Assembly (NCBI GenBank): GCA_947488175.1
Contig: CANKYO010000004.1
Location: 186,001 to 250,000 of the forward strand
Length of the DNA stretch: 64,000 nucleotides
Direction: 5' to 3'
Source of the DNA: an uncultured Paracoccaceae bacterium
Lineage (GTDB): Bacteria > Pseudomonadota > Alphaproteobacteria > Rhodobacterales > Rhodobacteraceae
Position numbers and translations under genes: made by a program. This document shows, one piece after another, positions 28,231 through 36,771 of this stretch. Within the stretch, counting starts at the first letter, position 1, and each line of letters starts with the position of its first letter. The notes beneath the pieces were generated by a model that was not told the DNA's origin, ran no database searches, and saw only the letters and a program-made list of their open reading frames with translations.

Positions 28231-28620
28231 ATGGACCTGCCCGAAAGGTTCGATGGAGGCGGGCCGTTCAAAACCGCCAAATTCATTCGGGTAGGTCTTA
28301 TTGTGGTGGGGTTGCTTTCTGCAGCGATACTAACTGATGTGCTGCTCCGGCATGAGCAAGTGCAGTCTGCGCCCGTCGTGAGCATATACCACTATACAGG
28401 GCGCTTGGGGCGAGGTGGTAGCGTTAGGAACCTGCTGGTTGACGTTATGTGGAATGGCGAAAACGAAACTGTTCGTATCCGCAACTACAGAAACTATAGC
28501 GACTTCTACGTCCAGCCACGCCCGAAGTTCATTTGTGTTCGGCAGAGAACAGGTGGTCTAATTCCTTGGAAGCGATTTGCGCGGCTAGATGACAGTTATT
28601 GCAACACGTCCGTGCACTGA
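28231..28620 (+). CDS. small membrane-anchored protein of unknown function, atypical composition
   Basis: 129 residues, ATG 12 bases after the acnA stop with GAGGAAA upstream. One N-terminal transmembrane helix (FIRVGLIVVGLLSAAILTDVLL) then about 85 periplasmic residues with VVSIYHYTGRLGRGG, VRIRNYRNYSDFYVQPR and two cysteines (FICVRQ, SYCNTS). The base composition is visibly lower in GC than acnA and the ccm genes, with codons such as TTA, ATA and AGA that are rare nearby. This suggests recent acquisition or weak selection. I recognise no family. Confidence 0.6.
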   Translation: MDLPERFDGGGPFKTAKFIRVGLIVVGLLSAAILTDVLLRHEQVQSAPVVSIYHYTGRLGRGGSVRNLLVDVMWNGENETVRIRNYRNYSDFYVQPRPKFICVRQRTGGLIPWKRFARLDDSYCNTSVH

Positions 28621-28677
28621 CGATCTTGACCTACTCCACCGCCTTCGCCAATTCCGGCAAAAACCGCTTCGCGCGAC

Positions 28678-29253
28678 CTACCTGCCCTCGACAATCGCCT
28701 CCAGCAATGTCCCGTCGTCCCAGTTGCCGTAGGCCTCGGCGGCACGCAGGGCTGGCAGGAACGTCGCCTCCAGCCGGTCGCGGCTGAGGCCGCCATAGTG
28801 TTTGTTCAATACCGTTCCGTCGCCCGCCACGATATAGGTCACCGGTATCGCGATAGATCCCCAGCGCCGCGCGACCTCCCGCGTCGGGTCCGACACGGTC
28901 GCGAAAAACGGGTTGCCGTGTTTTTCGAGATATATAACCGCGTCCCGTTGATGATCGCGCATATTGACTCCGGCAACCCGGTAGCCGTCCTGCTGCAATT
29001 GCAACAGGATCGGATGTTCCCGGCGGCACGGCCCGCACCAGCTGGCCCAGAAATTCACGATGGTTACTTCGCCAGCCCGCAGATCAGCGTCGGTCAGCAG
29101 GCGCGTATCACCAACCGGTTCCGCCCTTAGCGCGGCGGCTTGATGCGGCTTGTAAGGTGGAGGATTTTCCCTGGCCTCTCGCATAGAAAATATACCCACG
29201 ATAACAGCCAGACAAACACAGGCAAACAGCCCGGGACTCATCAGATCATCCAT
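28678..29253 (-). CDS. second CcmG/DsbE-like thiol-disulfide oxidoreductase
   Basis: 191 residues from ATG 29253 (GGAGG upstream). One N-terminal membrane anchor, then a thioredoxin domain: GEVTIVNFWASWCGPCRREHPI, VAGVNMRDHQRDAVIYL and the cis-Pro loop AIPVTYIVAGDGTVL. It lies 44 bp after ccmG, the neighbour upstream, and is clearly its paralogue (shared EVTIVNFWASWC, YRVAG and GDGTVL). The active site is CGPC rather than the CPPC of the upstream copy. It may be a specialised haem-thiol reductase or simply a duplicated ccmG. Confidence 0.8.
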   Translation of the reverse strand: MDDLMSPGLFACVCLAVIVGIFSMREARENPPPYKPHQAAALRAEPVGDTRLLTDADLRAGEVTIVNFWASWCGPCRREHPILLQLQQDGYRVAGVNMRDHQRDAVIYLEKHGNPFFATVSDPTREVARRWGSIAIPVTYIVAGDGTVLNKHYGGLSRDRLEATFLPALRAAEAYGNWDDGTLLEAIVEGR

Positions 29254-29297
29254 GAAATACGTCCTCCGCGCCAAAACGTTAACGTATTCATTAACCG

Positions 29298-29834
29298 CTA
29301 CTGCAACGCCTCTTCAAGGGCAGGCAAAAACCGCTGCTCGTAATCCGACCCAACCAGTGGTCCGACATAGCGAAACAGCACGGTCCCGTCCCCGTCGACG
29401 ATGAACGTCTCAGGCGGGGCGGTCACGCCCCAGTCGATGGCCACACGACCCCGCAAATCGAACCCGGTGGCAAAGAATGGGTCCTCGTAATCGGCCAGAT
29501 ACCGTGACGCCTGATCCTGCGTGTCGCGGAAGTTAATGCCCGCGACGCGATAGCCTTCAGCCTCCAGATCCAGCAAATTCGGATGCTCTGCCCGGCAGGG
29601 CGGGCACCAGCTGGCCCAGAAATTCACGATTGTCACCTCGCCCGACCGCAGGTCTTCATCGGTCAGTTGCACGGTGCCCTGCACAGCCTCCACCGGAACA
29701 GCCGGGGCCTGCCGACCTACAAAAGTCGATGGCAGTTCATCGCGGTTTTCCGTCATCATCCCGGCCACGAACAGCCCCGCGAGGGCCGCGAAAATCACCG
29801 GCGGCAGGATCATCAGGGGCGACACCCTAGCCAT
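29298..29834 (-). CDS. ccmG: cytochrome c biogenesis thiol-disulfide oxidoreductase CcmG/DsbE
   Basis: 178 residues. Membrane-anchored periplasmic thioredoxin that reduces apocytochrome c cysteines before haem ligation. Anchor PLMILPPVIFAALAGLFVAG; active site NFWASWCPPCRAEHP; cis-Pro segment TAPPETFIVDGDGTVL. The ATG at 29834 overlaps the ccmD stop by eight bases. Last member of the conserved ccmABCDG order, followed by a paralogue. Confidence 0.9.
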   Translation of the reverse strand: MARVSPLMILPPVIFAALAGLFVAGMMTENRDELPSTFVGRQAPAVPVEAVQGTVQLTDEDLRSGEVTIVNFWASWCPPCRAEHPNLLDLEAEGYRVAGINFRDTQDQASRYLADYEDPFFATGFDLRGRVAIDWGVTAPPETFIVDGDGTVLFRYVGPLVGSDYEQRFLPALEEALQ

Positions 29835-29970
29835 TCTTCTCCACCCTCTCCAACGCCGCGCGGACGCGCACATAGCGCCGCCAGCTCAGCCCCACGATGG
29901 CCAGCAGCAAGGCCACGCTGACCGCATAGGCCGACAGCACCTCGACCGCGTATTGTCCCAGATCAGGCAC
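29827..29970 (-). CDS. ccmD: haem exporter subunit CcmD
   Basis: 47 residues with a GTG start at 29970: MPDLGQYAVEVLSAYAVSVA, then a hydrophobic segment and the basic SWRRYVRVRAALER end typical of CcmD. Small membrane protein that helps release holo-CcmE from the CcmABC complex. It overlaps ccmC upstream and ccmG downstream by eight bases each. Confidence 0.88.
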   Translation of the reverse strand: MPDLGQYAVEVLSAYAVSVALLLAIVGLSWRRYVRVRAALERVEKNG

Positions 29971-30691
29971 GTTGCACCCTCGCTTCCAAGGCGCGCATCC
30001 GGCGGGCGCGAATTTCAGTCCGGGTGCGCATCAGGACCAGCGCGATGAACAGAAACACAAACCCCGCGATACAGACGAGTAGTGGAAACCAGAACACATC
30101 GGCCACGTTTTCCTCTTTATCCAGCGACAGCGACGCGCCCTGATGCAGCCCCTGGCTCCAGAACAGCACCGCATAGCGCGACAGGATCGCAAAGATCGAC
30201 CCGACCATGCACAGCACGCTGGTCAGGTCGGCGGCGGTGTCGGGATCCTCGATCGCCTCCCATAGGGCGATATAGCCCAGATAGAACAGAAACAGGATCA
30301 GAAAGGATGTCAGGCGCGGGTCCCAGGCCCAATATGTGCCCCACATCGGCTGGCCCCAGATCGCCCCGGTAAACAGCGCAATCAGCGTCATGGTGACCCC
30401 TACAGGGGCCGCCGCACGTGCCGCAAGCGCCGACACATGATGCCGGCGCACCACCCAGATCAGCGAGGCAACCAGCATCATGATCCAGGCATTGATCGCC
30501 ATCAGGGCGGCAGGCACATGCAGATAGATGATCTTGACCGTCGATCCCTGCCGGAAATCATCGGGGGTAAAGAAAAACCCCCAAACCAGCCCGACGACCA
30601 GACAGACCCCCGCCAACGCAAAGGTCCACGGCAGCACCGGCCGTGTCCAGCCCATGAACCGTTTCGGATTGGCATATTCCCACATCGACAT
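29963..30691 (-). CDS. ccmC: haem export/attachment protein CcmC
   Basis: 242 residues, six membrane segments. Delivers haem to CcmE. The tryptophan-rich signature WGTYWAWDPRLTS and the flanking periplasmic histidines (IIYLHVPAA and SQGLHQGAS) are present. Start MSMWEYANPKRF is typical. Overlaps ccmD by eight bases. Confidence 0.93.
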   Translation of the reverse strand: MSMWEYANPKRFMGWTRPVLPWTFALAGVCLVVGLVWGFFFTPDDFRQGSTVKIIYLHVPAALMAINAWIMMLVASLIWVVRRHHVSALAARAAAPVGVTMTLIALFTGAIWGQPMWGTYWAWDPRLTSFLILFLFYLGYIALWEAIEDPDTAADLTSVLCMVGSIFAILSRYAVLFWSQGLHQGASLSLDKEENVADVFWFPLLVCIAGFVFLFIALVLMRTRTEIRARRMRALEARVQRA

Positions 30692-30733
30692 GTTTGCTAT
30701 CTATCCCGCCCTCTCATGGCCCTCAATCCCTCA

Positions 30734-31390
30734 TCACCGCAGGTTGATGCGCAATGTCGCCGCAGTGGCGAAGGGCAGCAAGGCAAAGGTGCCCGCCGTG
30801 ATCCCGCCCAGCAGCAAAAGCGCCCCGGTCGGGTCTAGCCCGTCAGCGCCCCGCCGCACCGCCTCTGCCCCGAAGATCAGCGTCGGCACATAAAGCGGCA
30901 GCACCAGGAGCGACAACAGTAGCCCGCCGCGCCGCAACCCAACGGTCAGCGCGGCGCCAAACGTACCGATCATCGACAGGGCCGGGGTGCCGATCAGCAG
31001 TGACAACAGCAGATAGGCGTATGCCTCTGGCGCAAGGCTCAGCAGGAACCCCAAGGCGGGGGCCGCAATGGTCAGCGGCAGGCCGGTCGTAATCCAATGG
31101 GCCAGCGCCTTGATCAAGCCGACCCCTTCCAGCGGCAAAGGCGACGTCGCCAACAGCGCCAGCGATCCGTCCTCGTAGTCCAGCGCGAATATCCGGTCGA
31201 GCGACAAGAGGGCCGCCAGAAGTGACGCCACCCACAGGATACCAGGGGCAATCCGGCTGAGTAGTTCGGTTTCCGGCCCAACACCAAACGGGACCAGCAC
31301 CACAACAATCAGGAAAAACGCAAGGCCAAGGCCAAAGCCGCCCCCGGCCCTGACGGCCAGTTTCAGGTCACGGCGCAACAGCGCGATCAC
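30734..31390 (-). CDS. ccmB: haem exporter permease CcmB
   Basis: 218 residues, GTG start. Six membrane segments: FGLGLAFFLIVVVLVPFGVGPE, SLLAALLSLDRIF with DYEDGSLALLA, and LLLSLLVLPLYVPTLIFGA. The permease of the CcmAB ABC transporter. Start overlaps the ccmA stop (GTGA). A 42-bp gap separates it from ccmC. Confidence 0.92.
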   Translation of the reverse strand: MIALLRRDLKLAVRAGGGFGLGLAFFLIVVVLVPFGVGPETELLSRIAPGILWVASLLAALLSLDRIFALDYEDGSLALLATSPLPLEGVGLIKALAHWITTGLPLTIAAPALGFLLSLAPEAYAYLLLSLLIGTPALSMIGTFGAALTVGLRRGGLLLSLLVLPLYVPTLIFGAEAVRRGADGLDPTGALLLLGGITAGTFALLPFATAATLRINLR

Positions 31391-32007
31391 AGGAACGCCT
31401 CATCACTGCCGCCACCGGCGGCCAGATCGGCCTTGAACGGGGTCAGGTCCAGTTCAGGCGCGTCGAGCCCAAGGTCGATATGGGTCGCGATGACGGCACA
31501 GCCGCCCTGCGCCAGATGCTGGCTCTGCAGCCAGCCCGCGAAAAGCCTAACCGAAGTCCTATCCAGCGACACGGTCGGTTCGTCCAGAAACAGCACCTTG
31601 CGCCCGATCACCGCCAACCGGGCCAGACCAAGGCGGCGCTTTTGCCCTGCAGACAGGGTGCCTCCCATCCGGTCGCGCAAATCGGTCAGGTCGAATGTCT
31701 GAAGAACCTCGGCAAGCGACACGTCCCGCTGCCCATACACATCCGCCCAGAATGTCAGGTTCTCGGTCACACTCAGCGCGGCCTTGATCCCGTCAGCATG
31801 GCTGGCATAGGCCCCCTGCTCCTCTGGATATTCAACGATCCCGTCCTGTTCAGGCTGCAACCCCGCCAACGTCCGCAGCAATGTCGTCTTGCCAACGCCA
31901 TTGGGCCCGCGCAGGATCAGGACTTGCCCCGCACCCACGTCAAAGTTGACGCCGGTCAGCACCGGCACTCCGCCTCGGGCGCAAGTCAGGCCCGCGACGT
32001 GCAGCAT
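31387..32007 (-). CDS. ccmA: haem exporter ATP-binding protein CcmA
   Basis: 206 residues. ABC ATPase: Walker A GPNGVGKTT, signature TLSAGQKRRLGLARL, Walker B KVLFLDEPTVSLD, H-loop IATHID. Drives release of haem-loaded CcmE. Starts one base after the Mth938-domain gene ends. Confidence 0.93.
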   Translation of the reverse strand: MLHVAGLTCARGGVPVLTGVNFDVGAGQVLILRGPNGVGKTTLLRTLAGLQPEQDGIVEYPEEQGAYASHADGIKAALSVTENLTFWADVYGQRDVSLAEVLQTFDLTDLRDRMGGTLSAGQKRRLGLARLAVIGRKVLFLDEPTVSLDRTSVRLFAGWLQSQHLAQGGCAVIATHIDLGLDAPELDLTPFKADLAAGGGSDEAFL

Positions 32008-32008
32008 G

Positions 32009-32362
32009 TCAGACAGGGATCAGGGCAACGGCCACGCGGCGCCCTTCGGACAAAAGCACATTATAGGTGCGGCAGGCGGCGGGGGATGCCATCGGTTCAA
32101 CCCCGATGCCTGCATCCTCCAACACCTTGCGAAAGGCGGCAGGCGGATGGGCAATTTCGGCACCGGTGCCGACAAAGATCACGTCGATGACCTCGGCCAG
32201 TTTGACCAGCGTTTCGGTGTCATCAAACTGACCCCAGCTGGCGACCCCTGCCGGTGACACAACAACCGCACCTTCGACAACCTTACCCCCGATCCGGAAA
32301 AACCCAGGGCCGTAGCCGTCAATCGGAACGCTGTCGTTATAGTCGATCTCGTTCAGGCGCAT
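32009..32362 (-). CDS. Mth938-like (DUF498) domain protein
   Basis: 117 residues. Family features: GYGPGFFRIGG, GAVVVSPAG, IFVGTGAEIAHPP and MASPAACRTYNVLLSEGRRVA. Function unknown, though a conserved neighbour of secDF in alphaproteobacteria. Sits between secF (12 bp) and ccmA (1 bp) in one continuous leftward run. Confidence 0.85.
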   Translation of the reverse strand: MRLNEIDYNDSVPIDGYGPGFFRIGGKVVEGAVVVSPAGVASWGQFDDTETLVKLAEVIDVIFVGTGAEIAHPPAAFRKVLEDAGIGVEPMASPAACRTYNVLLSEGRRVAVALIPV

Positions 32363-32374
32363 GCCCTGCCCCTT

Positions 32375-33556
32375 TTACGTGTCGATATGGCCGTAACGTG
32401 TCCCTGCGGCGGGGTCTTTCTTGGACCAGTCACGCTTGACCCCCAGCACCAATAGCAGGGCGGAGGCGACAAAGATCGAAGAATAAGTCCCGATCACCAC
32501 ACCCCAGATCATGGCAAAGACGAAGCCGCGGATCACGTCGCCACCCAGCACGAAAAGCGAAATCAGCGCCAGCAGCGTGGTGACAGATGTCATGATCGTC
32601 CGCGACAGGGTTTCGTTGATCGACAGGTTCAGAACCTCCTTGAGGTCCTTTTTCTTGTATTTGCGCAGGTTCTCGCGGACGCGGTCAAACACGATCACCG
32701 TATCGTTGATTGAATAGCCGACGATGGTCAGCAAGGCCGCGATAATCGCCAGATCGAACTTGATCTGAAGCTCTGAAAAGATGCCGATTGTCAGGATCAC
32801 GTCATGGGTCAGCGCCAGCACCGCACCCACCGCAAACTGCCATTCAAAGCGCAGCCAGATATAGCCGAGGATCGCCAATACCGCGAGAGCGACGGCGATG
32901 ATGGCCGTATTGATCAGCTCGCCAGACACTTTGGGGCCGACAGACTCAACCGATGGAAAGCTGATATTGTCAAACGATCGCTGGGTCGATTGAACCGTCG
33001 CTGCGTTGGTCACGGCATCTTCCACCGCGTCGACCTGTTCAAGACTAGTGCCAAACGGTAAAGCCAGCGTCACGTCACTATTCGTGTCAAGCTGCGTGAT
33101 CGTCGGCAAAGTGCGCTGCGCTGCTGCAATCACTGCGTCAGGTGCTGCCCCTTGCAAATCCACATCAATAATCGTCTGGCTCTCCAGCATGGCGGCAAGC
33201 GCAAACTGTATCGCCTGAATCGTCTCGGTCGCGATCCGTTCGTCGCCTTCCTGCGCCTGGATACGAACCATGGCGACATTCTGATCTTCATCAAAATTGA
33301 CGTCGAACACCTCGGTGATCGACACATCGCCCAGTTCCAACGGCTCAAGTGCCGCGCGATAGGCGGCCACATCGACCTCCTGCGCGCTTTCGGTACGGAT
33401 GCTTGTGCCCCCCTGAAAATCGATCCCGAAATTCAGGCCCTGAATGATGAACGACCCGAAAGCCACGACCATCATCACCAGCGATATCCCCAGCCACAGC
33501 CGGGCCCGGTTGAAGAAATCGAAATTTGTATTTTGGCGAACCAGCTTCAGACGCAT
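32375..33556 (-). CDS. secF: protein translocase subunit SecF
   Basis: 393 residues; longer than E. coli SecF (323) because of an enlarged periplasmic part (about residues 60-190). Works with SecD in proton-driven completion of protein export. Seen: NFGIDFQGGTSIRT, the membrane block LTIVGYSINDTVIVFDRVRENLRKYK and SRTIMTSVTTLLALISLFVLGGD. Two bases after secD. Confidence 0.95.
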   Translation of the reverse strand: MRLKLVRQNTNFDFFNRARLWLGISLVMMVVAFGSFIIQGLNFGIDFQGGTSIRTESAQEVDVAAYRAALEPLELGDVSITEVFDVNFDEDQNVAMVRIQAQEGDERIATETIQAIQFALAAMLESQTIIDVDLQGAAPDAVIAAAQRTLPTITQLDTNSDVTLALPFGTSLEQVDAVEDAVTNAATVQSTQRSFDNISFPSVESVGPKVSGELINTAIIAVALAVLAILGYIWLRFEWQFAVGAVLALTHDVILTIGIFSELQIKFDLAIIAALLTIVGYSINDTVIVFDRVRENLRKYKKKDLKEVLNLSINETLSRTIMTSVTTLLALISLFVLGGDVIRGFVFAMIWGVVIGTYSSIFVASALLLVLGVKRDWSKKDPAAGTRYGHIDT

Positions 33557-33557
33557 C

Positions 33558-35219
33558 CTACACCTCGATTGTCTTGGGGCGCGCACGTGCGAACCAGATC
33601 GAAATGATCGACCGGGTCACGAAAATCGCGGTGAATACGGATGTGACGATACCAAAACCCAAGGTCACGGCAAAACCGCTGACCGGGCCGGACCCCATCG
33701 TGAACAGGATCACGGCGGTCATGAAGGTGGTGAAGTTGGCGTCGATGATCGACGACAGCGCCTTTTCATAGCCCAGCTCAATCGCGCGGGCCGGGCCTTT
33801 GGCCGTTTTCAACTCTTCCCTGATCCGTTCAAACACGATCACATTGGCATCCACCGCCATACCGATGGTCAGCACGATGCCTGCAATACCCGGCAATGTC
33901 AGGGTCGCCCCCACGATGCTGAGAAGGCCAAAGACCAGCCCCACATTGATGATCAACGCGATATTGGCGAAGATCCCGAACAGCCCATAACTCAGCGCCA
34001 TATAGATCAGAATGGCGAGGCCCGCGACGATACAGGCAATCTGCCCCGCCTCGATACTGTCCTGCCCTAGTTCGGGGCCAATGGTCCGTTCCTCAAGGAA
34101 TGTCAGTTCGGCAGGCAAGGCCCCTGATCGCAGCAGAACCGCCAGATCGGTCGCCTCTTCCACGGTGAAGTTGCCGGTGATAATGCCCGATCCACCCGGA
34201 ATATGGCTTTGGATCGTAGGGGCAGAGATCACCTTACCATCCAGAACAATGGCAAAGGGTGATCCGATATTTTCCAGCGTGTAGTCACCGAATGTCCGCG
34301 CGGCGGAGGTGTTGAACCGGAACGCCACGGCGGGCCGCCCGTTCTGATCAAAATCCAGTTGCGCATTTTCCAGATCTTCGCCCGTAACCACCGGACGGCG
34401 TTCCAGAATATAGAACGCGCCCGGTTCATCGGAGGATGGCAGCAGGATGTTCCCACTGCCGGGAGACTGATCAGGATCACCTGACCGGCCCACAACCGGG
34501 TTGAATGTCAGCTGGGCGGTTGTGCCCAAAAGCCGAATAATCTCGTCCGCCGATCCCACACCGGGGACCTGCACCAGAATACGCTCTGCCCCTTGCCGCT
34601 GGATCGTCGGCTCACGCGTGCCGGCCAGATCGACACGGCGGCGGATAATCTCCAGCGACTGGGCCATGGTGCGGTCATCCATGGCCAGGATTTCTGCCTC
34701 GCTCAGGTTGATGGTCAGGATCGGGCCATCAATACGCACATCAATGTTGGACGACACGCCGCCCGTAAATGTGTTGACCGGGCGACCCAAACCACGAACC
34801 AGTTCCAGCGCGCGGGCAGCGCCGCTGGCCTGCGAGATGCGCACGCGCAACTCGGTCTCCGGCCCCTCTTCGCGGGTGACAAAGCCGACCACGTCACGCT
34901 CTGCCGCCAGTACATCGCGCACCTCTGGCCAGAAGCCCTCCAGAAAGGACGCATGGACATCTTCGACCTGTACTTCGACAAGCAGATGGGCACCGCCGCG
35001 CAGATCGAGACCCAGATTGACCAGACCGGACGGCAGGAACGATGGCCAAAGGGCCGCATCCGCCTCAAGCGAGGCACTGGTTTGACCCGCCTCGATCAGG
35101 GCCACGGCATCATTATGCGTCTCGACCCTATTATAGAACGCATTGGGCATCGCAAAGGTCAGGCCAACGACAACCGTCAGCCAGATCATCACTTGCTTGG
35201 CGAATGAGATCTGCAGCAT
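33558..35219 (-). CDS. secD: protein translocase subunit SecD
   Basis: 553 residues. N-terminal NLGLDLRGGAHLLVEV, P1 domain with RRVDLAGTREPTIQRQGAERILVQVPG, and the six-helix membrane part with IGMAVDANVIVFERIREE carrying the conserved Asp. Usual length for alphaproteobacteria. Four bases downstream of yajC. Confidence 0.96.
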   Translation of the reverse strand: MLQISFAKQVMIWLTVVVGLTFAMPNAFYNRVETHNDAVALIEAGQTSASLEADAALWPSFLPSGLVNLGLDLRGGAHLLVEVQVEDVHASFLEGFWPEVRDVLAAERDVVGFVTREEGPETELRVRISQASGAARALELVRGLGRPVNTFTGGVSSNIDVRIDGPILTINLSEAEILAMDDRTMAQSLEIIRRRVDLAGTREPTIQRQGAERILVQVPGVGSADEIIRLLGTTAQLTFNPVVGRSGDPDQSPGSGNILLPSSDEPGAFYILERRPVVTGEDLENAQLDFDQNGRPAVAFRFNTSAARTFGDYTLENIGSPFAIVLDGKVISAPTIQSHIPGGSGIITGNFTVEEATDLAVLLRSGALPAELTFLEERTIGPELGQDSIEAGQIACIVAGLAILIYMALSYGLFGIFANIALIINVGLVFGLLSIVGATLTLPGIAGIVLTIGMAVDANVIVFERIREELKTAKGPARAIELGYEKALSSIIDANFTTFMTAVILFTMGSGPVSGFAVTLGFGIVTSVFTAIFVTRSIISIWFARARPKTIEV

Positions 35220-35223
35220 TGGG

Positions 35224-35505
35224 CTAGTTTTTCGCCGGTTCGGTCTTGTTCACCACCGAGGCGATTGTCGATTTGATCACGCGCACATTAACGCCTGATG
35301 CGATCTCAACCTCAACTTCATTACTGTCATCCTTGACCTTGGTCACCTTGCCCATGATGCCGCCTTGGGTCACAACCTGATCCCCCCGGCGCAGGGCGGA
35401 CAGCATCGCCTGATGCTCTTTGAGCTTTTTCTGCTGCGGGCGGATCAGCAGGAAATACATGATCCCGAAGATCACGAGCAGAAGCATCAAGTCAGCAGGT
35501 CTCAT
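35224..35505 (-). CDS. yajC: preprotein translocase subunit YajC
   Basis: 93 residues. One membrane segment (LMLLLVIFGIMYFLLIRPQ), then QQKKLKEHQAMLSALRRGDQVVTQGGIMGKV, the YajC signature. ATG at 35505 after AAAGGATGG, first gene of the leftward run through ccmG. Its promoter should lie in the 291-bp gap 35506-35796. Confidence 0.93.
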   Translation of the reverse strand: MRPADLMLLLVIFGIMYFLLIRPQQKKLKEHQAMLSALRRGDQVVTQGGIMGKVTKVKDDSNEVEVEIASGVNVRVIKSTIASVVNKTEPAKN

Positions 35506-35796
35506 AGTCCATCCTTTGTTGGTAGGGCCCGTCGTCAAAGTCGCGGAACGTTAAAGGCGAGATAAGCGATTGGCAACCAGATGCAAGTGCGGATGTGCGC
35601 CCGACAATCCCAAAGCAAGCCCATACATGGGATACCTGCACCAATCGGCATATTTAGCCCACTTTGGGTATGCCGGAAGAGTACATTGATTACGCGGGGG
35701 GCGCTTCGCCGTTTCAAGACCAAAACGATACCCACTGAGATAAAGCTGATACCGATAACGTAGTGATGTGCCAGAAAGGCCGACGTTCGGCAGGCC
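35506..35796. other. 291-bp gap with no convincing gene
   Basis: Holds the yajC leader. The leftward frame could encode a hydrophobic stretch (VIGISFISVGIVLVLKRR), but there is no start, ribosome site or family match, so it may be a decayed remnant. I see no hairpin or repeat. Confidence 0.4.
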
Positions 35797-36516
35797 TTAG
35801 CGGGCCACAGAAAGGTGGCGACCGCCATCCACCGGAATAACGGCGCCGGTAACAACAGCCGTTTGCATGAGCGAGACGGCGAATCGACCGAACTCAATGG
35901 GTTCCACAATGCGTCCGATCGTTGTCCTTTCGCTTTCGGCCGCCCGAAGCTGCGCGCGATCATCATCGGTCATATCGGCCCAAAGATCCGAATCTATAAA
36001 ACCAGGGCGAATGACATTGCATCTGATTGGCGCAAGTGACACGGCTGCAACCTGTGCCATCGCTTCCATCGCCCTAAACGCGGTGTGAACATGCCCCGCT
36101 TTGTCGTCGATAATCTGAGAGTATCCGCCAGTGATCAGCGTGATCGAACCGTCTTGGTCCATGTGTTCTCTGGCGTGCCAGATACATCGGTGTGTGCCCC
36201 ACACCTTGCCTTGCATGAACCGGTCAGCTTCGTCCGGAGGCGTCTGGCTAAAGCTCGACCGCCCGACCGCTCCTGCGGTTATCATCAGATGCGAAAACCG
36301 ACCAACCCGATCAAAAAAACCTGAAACACCGTCGTTATCGTCAATATCTATCGCCTCGCCCCGGCACCCGATCTGTGCCGCGACTGCATTGGCCTTGTCC
36401 CGGGACCGCGACGTTATAACCACATCAGCGCCAAGCTCCAAAGCCGCTTGGGCAACGCCACGCCCCATACCGCCTGCGCCACCGATGCAAACAACCGTTT
36501 TACCGCTGATCGTCAT
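35797..36516 (-). CDS. SDR-fold protein lacking the catalytic residues
   Basis: 239 residues, ATG 36516 after GGGGAT. The Rossmann start VVCIGGAGGMGRG (about residues 8-20) and the closing GAVIPVDGGRHL mark the short-chain dehydrogenase family. The usual Tyr-x3-Lys is replaced: at residues 144-148 the chain reads HTAFR, so His replaces Tyr and Arg replaces Lys, and the catalytic Ser position before it is Gly (ITGGYS). The cofactor fold is kept but normal SDR chemistry is doubtful. It may bind NAD(P) without oxidoreduction, or use other residues. Monocistronic, preceded by the second 11-bp array pointing at it. Confidence 0.75.
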   Translation of the reverse strand: MTISGKTVVCIGGAGGMGRGVAQAALELGADVVITSRSRDKANAVAAQIGCRGEAIDIDDNDGVSGFFDRVGRFSHLMITAGAVGRSSFSQTPPDEADRFMQGKVWGTHRCIWHAREHMDQDGSITLITGGYSQIIDDKAGHVHTAFRAMEAMAQVAAVSLAPIRCNVIRPGFIDSDLWADMTDDDRAQLRAAESERTTIGRIVEPIEFGRFAVSLMQTAVVTGAVIPVDGGRHLSVAR

Positions 36517-36652
36517 GTGAAATCCCCATATTTGCAAAACACCTTAAGGGAGTCCGGTTTGGCAAGTAAGGTCCCAATAGCGCGATACACGCCGATGATC
36601 GGAAATTTCTGACGGGTCGAATTACGAACAAATCCTTACCGAGCCTTCACGG

Positions 36653-36696
36653 TGGGGTCCGACGTTGTGCCGACGCAAGTCCGACATGATGCCGAC
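36653..36696 (-). repeat. four-unit 11-bp array headed by GTCGG (array 2)
   Basis: Read leftward: GTCGGCATCAT, GTCGGACTTGC, GTCGGCACAAC, GTCGGACCCCA. Spacing is again exactly 11 bp. It uses almost the same four units as array 1 with the two middle units exchanged, and ends with the same GTCGGACCCCA. It points toward the SDR gene, ending 136 bp before its start, and lies 75 bp upstream of the divergent serS. Confidence 0.75.
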
Positions 36697-36771
36697 CTCT
36701 GATTTTCGGTTCACTTGGTCCCCGCAATCAGGCATATGACGCGCACTGAAACACCAGCAAGGACCAATGCC

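Noticed and set aside
35535..35966. Possible gene for a hydrophobic protein opposite and upstream of yajC
   Set aside because: No ribosome site or homology, and its 5' part is antisense to, or out of frame with, the SDR gene.
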